Part shown: positions 18,761-24,792 of the stretch, piece by piece
Position numbering within the stretch: the stretch's first letter is position 1
How the letters are laid out: the number at the start of each line of letters is the position of its first letter
Source of the DNA: Nemertoderma westbladi
Taxonomy: Eukaryota; Xenacoelomorpha; Nemertodermatida; Nemertodermatidae
Length of the DNA stretch: 24,792 nt
Direction of reading: 5' to 3'
Assembly: GCA_032718475.1 (NCBI GenBank)
Contig: JAUCBJ010008416.1
Span: forward strand, 1 to 24,792
Made by a program: the position numbers and the translations under genes
The notes under the pieces: model-generated
What the model was told of the DNA's origin: nothing
The model's input: only the letters and a program-made list of their open reading frames with translations
Databases searched by the model: none

Positions 18761-19669
18761 CACCATGTCCCAGAATATAGTGTCGTAATTCAGTGACACC
18801 CCCCCCCCCCCCAAATTTTTTTACAAATCGTAATGAGATTGCATGAAATTTGAAACAGAGATAGTTTCACCTCCCGACCACTGACTGGGTGAGCCAGAAT
18901 TTTTATTTTTGCTTTCAATCTTTAGCTACAAGCGTTTAAAAAAGTGTCCCCAGCGATATTACACCAGTTACACCGCATTTGTTCTTCTACCTTATAGCTG
19001 TTTGTTGGTGCCAATGGAAAGCTGGCCATGCAAGGATTCAAAATATGTACTGTAACACAATTTGAATTTCGTTGAAAAATAGCTGAGATATGGGCGTTCA
19101 AATCTTGCATGGTTTATCACCGGCGCGAGGCTATTTTATTCTATTTAATAAATAAACCATATTCTGGAACATTTTTTAAATGAATGAATAGCTACGTAAT
19201 AGTATGATTAAATATGTAATGCATTGTTGCCCAGATACGTATTTGGATAAACAAAATATTCCAGATTATGATGCATTTATTAAATAGAATTAAATAGCCT
19301 CGCGCAGGTGCATAACCATGCAACATTTGAACGCCCATATCTCCGCTATTTTTCAACGAAATTCAAATTGTGTTACATCTTTGGAATCCTTGCGCGGTCA
19401 GCTTTCTATCAGTACCAACAAATCACTATAAGGTTTAAGAATAACTGCGGTGTAACTGGTGTAATATCGCTGGAGACACTTTTTTTAAACGCATGTAGCT
19501 AAAGATTGAAGGCAAAAACAAAAATTCTGGCTCACCCAGTCAGTGGTCGGGAGGTGAAACTATCTCTGTTTCAAATTTCATGCCATCTCATTACGATTTG
19601 TAGAAAAATTAAGGGGGGGGGGGGGGGGGCGTGTCACTGAATTACGACACTATATTCTGGGACATGGTG
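18761..19669. mobile_element. Long-TIR hairpin (foldback/MITE-like) element, about 410-bp arms
   Basis: The left arm (18761 to about 19178) and the right arm (about 19252 to 19669) are reverse complements with only scattered mismatches and small gaps. They leave a centre of about 75 bases. Both outer ends are CACCATGTCCCAGAATATAG, and TA flanks both (18759-18760 and 19670-19671), as in Tc1/mariner-type insertions. About 40 bases in from each end lies a homopolymer: C14 at 18799-18812 and G17 at 19613-19629. Further shared words are ACAAATCGTAATGAGAT, CCTCCCGACCACTGACTGGG and GCGATATTACACCAGTTACACCGCA. The mirrored 62- and 64-codon open frames in the two arms end in the same FLNACS, which shows they are the same DNA read twice and not genes. 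The transcript or single strand could fold into a stem of some 400 bp. No transposase is present. Confidence 0.9.
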
Positions 19670-19671
19670 TA

Positions 19672-20139
19672 TTCTACGAAACCAGAACAATAGGCGATTA
19701 CTCTCAATAATGTTTTGATTAATAATCTAATGGAGGTAGAGAGTGGGGGTGTATAAAAGTCCGACAAGTCTAATACGTCTGCCCGACAACTGTTGGGATT
19801 ATAGCTGACTGCTTTATTAGTGGAATATTGGATTGATCGAAGACAGAGTTCAAGCTGCACATATACTTGACATCCCAACATATAGAACACGTTCTCTTCC
19901 AAGCCAATATCAATGTGCACGCACGAGACTAGTGCGGGGGGGGGGGGGGTGAACGCAAAACCTACCTCGGCGAATTAACATCCCGCCTCAATGTTAAATT
20001 CTCAATTTAGGGAAAGGAGCAGGTTACAGTGGCATATTTTAACCAAAACAATAAACTAAACACAATAGTCAACAAAAGGTTACAGTTTTATTTTTGAGAG
20101 TAATTCGCGTTATTTGCGTCGAATTTCCCCTGGAGAGGG
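19672..20139. other. Intergenic DNA with a G14 run
   Basis: No gene is seen. A 14-G run lies at 19936-19949 and is not visibly part of an inverted-repeat element. The rest is unremarkable. Confidence 0.4.
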
Positions 20140-20463
20140 ATGCATTATTATTGCGTCCAGTTCAGGTACAAGTTCAGTCCAAGTACATTGCTTTGGTGGT
20201 TCATAATCGTGATACAAAATTCTAGATCGATTCTATATGTGGTATTCGATATATTTAGTTTTTTGACATTATTTTGTCGCGAAATTAAAAGCAATGGTAA
20301 AATAACACCTGGTGTTCACGATGAAATATGGCTTAATATGTCAGAGTTAGGCATAGTAAAACGTGTTGGTTGCCAAGTTTTACTAGTAGGCTATAAGGAA
20401 AGGCAATGTTTACTCACACATAAGCTGTTGGTTTCTAATGTACAGTATTACCCGATAAGCTGA
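20140..20463 (+). other. Possible retroelement ORF remnant (107 codons)
   Basis: The frame is open for 107 codons. The first half is hydrophobic and AT-driven. The second half (about residues 48-80, with GKITPGVHDEIW and LGIVKRVGCQ) has a more protein-like make-up. It loosely recalls the arginine/glycine segment that precedes the endonuclease in some invertebrate LINE ORFs. No endonuclease or RT motifs follow. I hold this weakly; it may be chance. Confidence 0.15.
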
Positions 20464-21071
20464 TTGCTCTCCCAGTGCTTCCTAAGGGTATATCTACAAT
20501 AAGGTTACTCACTCTGTTATGTTAGGGGGTGGATCAGGAGAATGAATCTTAGTTACACAAAGCAGTGTGTTGTGTCCTATTGCAGTTGTTACTCACTGTG
20601 GATTGCAAAATGTTTTATAGTTTACCTACAGTATAATACAGTAGTTGCATGTATTTAAGGAGCCCGCTCTGGCCTACCGCCTAACTTAGCAGGAGTGCCT
20701 ATATTATATATTCGCATATGACTCACTGGGAAGAGATATTCCGCTTGACGACGGGGTAATACATTTAGAAGGAAACTAAATTTATTATTTGGCTCTATTC
20801 GTTGTGATTTATCTGGTTGTGCATCATGGGCATTTTTTATAAATATCTATATATAAGTATCTTATATCTTGTAAACGTGCTTGATAATGAAATTATTTGC
20901 TTCATATTATACTTTTGTTAGTGGTAGCTAGTTGCATTTTTTATTACGTGGGGCGAGCCACAAAGTCAGCTAGCCTCACGCCTTACAGTTTTGACAATTG
21001 TTTAGTTTACTTACTGCTGACTGACTTAGTTCTTTGTAATAGTTTTGGCTAGGATTTTTCCCCCGGGCCCC
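20464..21071. other. Intergenic DNA, no feature supported
   Basis: No ORF with recognisable content is present. A CCCCCGGGCCCC block near 21060 directly precedes the hairpin at 21072. Confidence 0.4.
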
Positions 21072-21095
21072 TTCCAGCCAGCTTGCTGGCTGGAA
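21072..21095. repeat. Perfect 11-bp-stem hairpin
   Basis: TTCCAGCCAGC is followed by TT and the exact reverse complement GCTGGCTGGAA. It is a GC-rich dyad in AT-rich surroundings, less than 100 bases before a likely hAT-type end, and may be part of that element. Confidence 0.7.
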
Positions 21096-21159
21096 TATAA
21101 TATTAAACTGCTGGTATAACCTTGATGTAAAAGGGAAGCCAGGCAAAAATATATATGTT

Positions 21160-21250
21160 TTAATAAACATCCGCATCCGCATTCGTGCGGATGTCACCTC
21201 AGACATCTGCATCCGCGGATGTTAATAATAAGACATTCGCAACATCCCTA
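21160..21250. mobile_element. Probable hAT-type transposon right end
   Basis: The segment has repeated CATCCGC and GCGGATGT words in both orientations (about 21168-21222). It closes with GACATTCGCAACATCCCTA, which resembles the (C)AGGGATGTTGCGAAT-type terminal inverted repeats of some invertebrate hAT elements. The matching left end was not found in the window, so only one end or a truncated copy is present. The match is from memory of the pattern and not from a search. Confidence 0.35.
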
Positions 21251-22096
21251 TCAATTAGTATCTAGTTGTTGAATAAAAAAGTTTGGAACAATTCGATGTG
21301 CGATATTCGAAATATTAGCATATTATCAACATTATGTAACGCGAAATTAAATACCCACAACTACACTTTGTCAGCTGAACATCCTTTCACTATTTATTGT
21401 CAATTGGAGTTATGTACATTAATTATATTATTATTGTTATATCTCTATTCAGTCTGTTAGTGTAATGTCAAGCAGTACATTATTTATATATCGCATGTAT
21501 CTATAGGGCCATCGTTATAATACTGTCATCAACTCGGCTAAGCCCAATTATAATGTAAAGGCTTAGTAGGTTTTGTATATCTGGGACGTTTACAACATCT
21601 GACGATTAAACCACCAAAACCAGAAAACTGAACCCAGGGCGCCAGCCGGGTACCAACGGCTGTTGGGTAGACTCAATGGAAGATTTAACAAATTTTCATA
21701 GGAGGCTTGTACAGTACATGTATATTATATTGGTTGCTCCGATGTTTTTATTAGGCTAACAAAATCTTGTCTCCGTATCCTGCTCATTTCCCTCAATTCG
21801 TAAAGATAACCTTTAATGAATACAGATGCGGAACAATCGTCCTAAGTTAGATGGGAACCTCAGTAGGTTGTAGTTTTTAATATAATATATAGTAGCAGGT
21901 ACAAGGAACTGGTAGGAGAGGTTCAGTTTAGTGGTACCGGTAGAGCCCTATTAATTCAGTAATTGTACATACACGTACACGATACGGCTGACCGGGTGTG
22001 ACGCGTGTAAATTGACAAAGCTTAATAAAGACTACAATGAAGTAAGCCTCGCCTTGCCTTGACAAAGCTACATCCTAGCCTAGGCCTAGCATCACG
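21251..22096. other. Region upstream of the 3CxxC gene
   Basis: No gene is recognised; the 64-codon frame at 21266-21460 is AT-rich and unsupported. Just before the ORF (22030-22096) the sequence becomes richer in CTAG/CCTAGG words (CCTAGCCTAGGCCTAG). A 5' exon or promoter of the next gene probably lies here, but I cannot place it. Confidence 0.35.
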
Positions 22097-23107
22097 ATGA
22101 ATCTAGGACATGGATTGCTACAAGTCTTGTACACTGATATGTACCATATGCTAAACAATGTAAATATTCCGTTATTATTGTTCGAGTTATTGTTATCCGT
22201 CGTTGTTATTATTATAGAAGTAGTGTTAATAAAGAGTAAGAGTCGCGGTATTAGGCCTAATGGACGGAGAAGTACCGATATTCCTCACAGAACGACGAGA
22301 GAAGTTACAGAGTATCGCAAGGAGTGGGCTCGGCCAGTGGCCCCGGAAATCCTACACTATCGACCTGACCGAGGTCGAGAAGTGCCGCAAGCAGAAGTGC
22401 CTCAACTACCGGCACCCGCAGCACCGGATGGCCTACACTACCGACGTCTGTACAACACAAACAGTCAACGAAAACTACCGGTAAAAGAAAAAGAAGATCC
22501 GAAACCGGGGGAGCGGACCAACAAACGAAATATACCTGTCTGGAGAAAATCATTCCACCGTCATGTCAGCATTGTATCAGATCTATGCGCCCGAATGGAG
22601 AGATTCCCATCAGCAGGTAAATGGAGCAAACAAGATTGCAAAATGATTGGAGTGTTTACATGTGGGCAATGCGGGAGAAAGTGGGATTCTGGGAAGTGTA
22701 AGGCAATGATACAATATAGGTTCAATCCCAAAGATCAAAGAGGAGAAATACAAGTAGATCGAGAATTCCGTCAAAAATGTAAACGATGTGAAGACTTGGA
22801 TAAATTCGAGTTTCCTCATTTTTATGAAATGTCTACCGATTCAGTGATGGAAAAGGTTTTTACTAAGATCAAAAACCGATTCTATAACTGTGATCATTCC
22901 ACTGACGATGTTATTAACGCTGCACCTATTGGCTTTAACTACAAACGCGGTGCCATAGGTCACGATAGAGTCAACTGCGAAGCTTGTAAGTTGGGAGTCT
23001 GTGATCACGTTTTTAATGTGACATTTGCGACAAAGCCAACATATTTTGAATATAAAAGGACTGAATTGAATGACAAGTTGAACTGGGTGTTTATTGAGTC
23101 ACAATAA
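22097..23107 (+). CDS. RTP-like 3CxxC-type zinc-binding protein
   Basis: The C-terminal half matches the zf-3CxxC domain of vertebrate receptor-transporting proteins (RTPs), also found in ZAR1-type proteins. The three defining CxxC pairs are C189-C192 (GVFTCGQCGRKWDS), C228-C231 (FRQKCKRCED) and C294-C297 (CEACKLGVCDH). The VWRKSF word near 148-153 fits the W-x3-F start of RTP domains. RTPs help receptors reach the cell surface or act in innate responses, and ZAR1 proteins bind RNA. Which role applies here cannot be told. As one ORF the product is 336 aa, with a hydrophobic stretch at about 24-45 followed by KSKSR, which would be an N-terminal membrane anchor. Classic RTPs carry theirs at the C-terminus. 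That N-terminus is uncertain: 22260-22480 is also open in another frame with better-looking codon use, and the T-rich hydrophobic part ending ATTATTATAG (AG at 22216-22217) could instead be intron before a 3' splice site. The start at 22097 has A at -3. The zinc domain is firm; the 5' gene model is not. Confidence 0.75.
   Translation: MNLGHGLLQVLYTDMYHMLNNVNIPLLLFELLLSVVVIIIEVVLIKSKSRGIRPNGRRSTDIPHRTTREVTEYRKEWARPVAPEILHYRPDRGREVPQAEVPQLPAPAAPDGLHYRRLYNTNSQRKLPVKEKEDPKPGERTNKRNIPVWRKSFHRHVSIVSDLCARMERFPSAGKWSKQDCKMIGVFTCGQCGRKWDSGKCKAMIQYRFNPKDQRGEIQVDREFRQKCKRCEDLDKFEFPHFYEMSTDSVMEKVFTKIKNRFYNCDHSTDDVINAAPIGFNYKRGAIGHDRVNCEACKLGVCDHVFNVTFATKPTYFEYKRTELNDKLNWVFIESQ
22260..22480 (+). other. 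Candidate alternative first coding exon of the 3CxxC gene
   Basis: In the +1-shifted frame an ATG at 22260 opens 74 codons with strong C/G preference at third positions, especially at 22366-22450. The residue mix looks ordinary, unlike the Arg/Pro-rich main frame. The frame ends exactly where CCG|GTAAAAG offers a 5' splice site (GT at 22481-22482). Joining 22480 to 22570 (after TGTCAG) keeps phase with the zinc domain and would remove an 89-base intron. Against this, the putative intron contains the RTP-like VWRKSF word and has a weak pyrimidine tract. Confidence 0.35.
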
Positions 23108-23831
23108 TCATTTATTACAAGCAATTTAATAATAATGACATTCTATTAGCTCAAATAAGAATCTATCAACTGTGTATCAGACTCTATAATATGTTATATT
23201 CTATAATAATTGTTAATGTTAATTATGCTTTTTTTTATTTGTATTTAATTAATTTCGCACTACCAAATCGCCTGGGCTGCTGGGTGGCATATTTTCCAAC
23301 TTTATATCGCAGTACGACATTATTAGTATGTCCACATTGTCCAGAGTGTCGCCTTTGTTCAAAATTAGCACTTTAAAGCTTTTACGGGCCAGCTTGTTAT
23401 TTCCCTCGCTGATGTCGTATGGCTATAATGTACTAATTTATGAACAATGACGTATATTATTATTATTATATACAGAAAATACACATTATTTTTCAGTAGA
23501 CAATGTAAAGGTATAATTTAAATGTATAAATTTGCTTTTTAATTGAGTGAAACTGTCAGACGGTCTTTGGACAATACCGGAAGCATCGCCGTGTTCGCAA
23601 ACAAAACTTTTGAGTTTGAAAATGATTCAGCTGGGCCAGCATTTTCAATGGATGTATGGCGATAATCACTACTATGCAATAGCCATTTGGTAACGCGACT
23701 CACAGCCCATTGATTTCATTTCAAAGCGTGTGATAAACCCTACGATCTCGATCCTAAATCTCGATAACAAGATTCCATATAACCAACAGTACGAAATGTC
23801 CATCTATATGTCCATCTAAGAAATGTCACAG
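23108..23831. other. Downstream flank of the 3CxxC gene, no further gene seen
   Basis: AT-rich. No canonical AATAAA lies close behind the stop codon. Open frames here are short and AT-driven. Confidence 0.4.
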
Positions 23832-23925
23832 CGATTTTAATCTATTTCCCTTCGATTTTAATCTATTGCCCTACGATTTTAATCTATTGCCCAGCGATTT
23901 TAATCTATTGCCCAGCGATTGCCCC
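23832..23925. repeat. Tandem repeat, 21-bp unit, about 4.5 copies
   Basis: CGATTTTAATCTATTGCCCAG repeats at 23832, 23853, 23874 and 23895, with a partial copy at 23916. The first two copies have one to three changes near the end of the unit and the last two full copies are identical, so the array seems to have grown at its right side. Confidence 0.95.
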
Positions 23926-24520
23926 GCTTGGACTATATGTATACTGTGTATCGTTAAAAGAAATCTACACACTAGTACTTTTTCATATTCAATTCTTGAT
24001 GATATTTGTAGCCCAACCAGCGTATGGATTTTAGTATGAATCTTGATATCACTAATGCGATGATTAATCATTTTGCCTCATCTTCAGTGAAACCTAGGAA
24101 ACTGTATATCCACACAGCAGCCCCCCCCCCCCCCCCCCCCCCCCCAGTGACAGTGGTCAGAAATCCCAAACCATTCATATCCTACTTCGGAAGATTTATT
24201 AGAAGAAATCTGTCCGTGACTGAAATTCTGTGAAATTTTTACGCACCACATCCAAAAGCAAAGTTTCACACTAATTTTCATACCGCATTTTCACATAATT
24301 TGTCCCTATTTTGGCCTGAAATTTTTTTTTGAAAAATCGTAACTAGTTATACTCTCCGTCGAGGTTAATACGGAGACATAAATTTATAATTTTCCTTGAA
24401 ATGTTTTATATAAGCGTTTTAAGGTCTTTTGTGAAATTTAACCATCTGTATCAGGGCCATTCTTTACAGTAATCGTGATTTTTTAAGAATAATGAGAAAA
24501 ATGCCAAATTTGTTAAATAG
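23926..24520. other. Intergenic DNA with a C25 run
   Basis: No gene is seen. Twenty-five C bases lie at 24121-24145, the longest C/G homopolymer in the window. The flanks do not visibly match the ends of the hairpin family, although an element related to that family begins about 380 bases later. Short chance ORFs read through the run. Confidence 0.45.
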
Positions 24521-24524
24521 TCTG

Positions 24525-24785
24525 AGATAGTTTTGTTGTGAAACAGCTGATATATTGGCCTTCAAAGATTACAAATAAACGTTCGCTGGGGGCCATTATA
24601 CTCAATAAATAAAATACACAACTTTCTAGAACACGATATCCTATATCCTATACGGTATCCTATACAATATCTCAGTTGCGTAGATACACATACGATAGAT
24701 AAATAAAATGTTGCAGAACATTGTGGATTTATTAAATAAAATAATGGCCTGCAAAGAGCAACAATTCTTGCAATCTTTAAAACCA
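24525..24785. mobile_element. Partial inverted-repeat element related to the hairpin core
   Basis: The left arm (about 24550-24640) and the right arm (about 24705-24782) are imperfect reverse complements. Both show AAAGATTRCAA, GGCCATTAT, AATAAAT and TTCTAGAAC/TTCTGCAAC in mirrored order around a short centre with TATCCTATAC repeats. The left arm also aligns with the inner left arm of the 18.76-kb hairpin (TTGTTG-GAAA-AGCTGA-TATTGGCCTTCAAA). The element appears to continue past the window edge, so its right end is unknown. Confidence 0.6.
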
Positions 24786-24792
24786 ATTATAT

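Noticed and set aside
18922-19502. Two small ORFs ending in the same FLNACS
   Set aside because: They lie in the two arms of the inverted repeat and are the same non-coding sequence read from opposite strands.
23191-23376. 61-codon ORF with CPHCPECRLC, possibly a zinc-binding peptide
   Set aside because: Its first half is AT-driven hydrophobic residues and the cysteines are few; no start context, splice site or family supports it.

Overview
This window looks like a stretch of animal (metazoan) nuclear genome, most likely from an aquatic or marine invertebrate. Four things point that way: a full-length animal-type splicing factor SF3B1, an RTP-like (3CxxC) zinc-binding protein, long AT-rich intergenic DNA, and many degraded transposon families. 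There are no operons, bacterial-type genes, rRNA genes, convincing tRNA genes or CRISPR arrays. I cannot name the species.

Layout. 0.3-0.7 kb: a diverged two-copy tandem repeat of about 178 bp. 1.44-3.30 kb (+): an intact 618-codon ORF with three CCHC-like zinc knuckles and a basic tail, which may be a retroelement Gag-like protein or a domesticated one. 4.6-5.0 kb (+): a 5'-truncated Ty3/gypsy integrase C-terminus. 6.06-7.58 kb: a minisatellite with a 33-bp unit. 7.87-8.40 kb: three diverged repeat units joined by CAGA/CTGT runs, one of them inverted. 8.83-9.41 kb: a MITE-like element. 9.55-10.63 kb: a 1,073-bp element with perfect 26-bp terminal inverted repeats (TIRs) and over a dozen copies of a CCAAAACCCAGTAA motif. 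About 10.87-11.26 kb: a worn member of a long-TIR hairpin family. 11.32-11.68 kb: a GC-rich island. 12.26-16.28 kb (-): SF3B1 as one uninterrupted exon of 1,339 codons. 17.0-17.74 kb: two small inverted-repeat elements. 18.33 kb: a 45-nt A tract. 18.76-19.67 kb: a 909-bp, nearly palindromic hairpin element. About 21.16-21.25 kb: a possible hAT end. 22.10-23.11 kb (+): an RTP-like 3CxxC gene whose 5' half is open in two frames. 23.83-23.93 kb: a 21-bp tandem repeat. 24.5 kb to the edge: a second inverted-repeat element related to the core of the 18.8-kb hairpin.

Only SF3B1 is a certain host gene, and the 3CxxC gene is probable. The genes show no functional link to each other. The strongest unexplained signals are the hairpin family with G/C homopolymers near its ends, the CCCAGTAA-motif element, the intronless SF3B1, the Nanos-reminiscent zinc cluster in the 618-aa ORF, and the two-frame 5' half of the 3CxxC gene.
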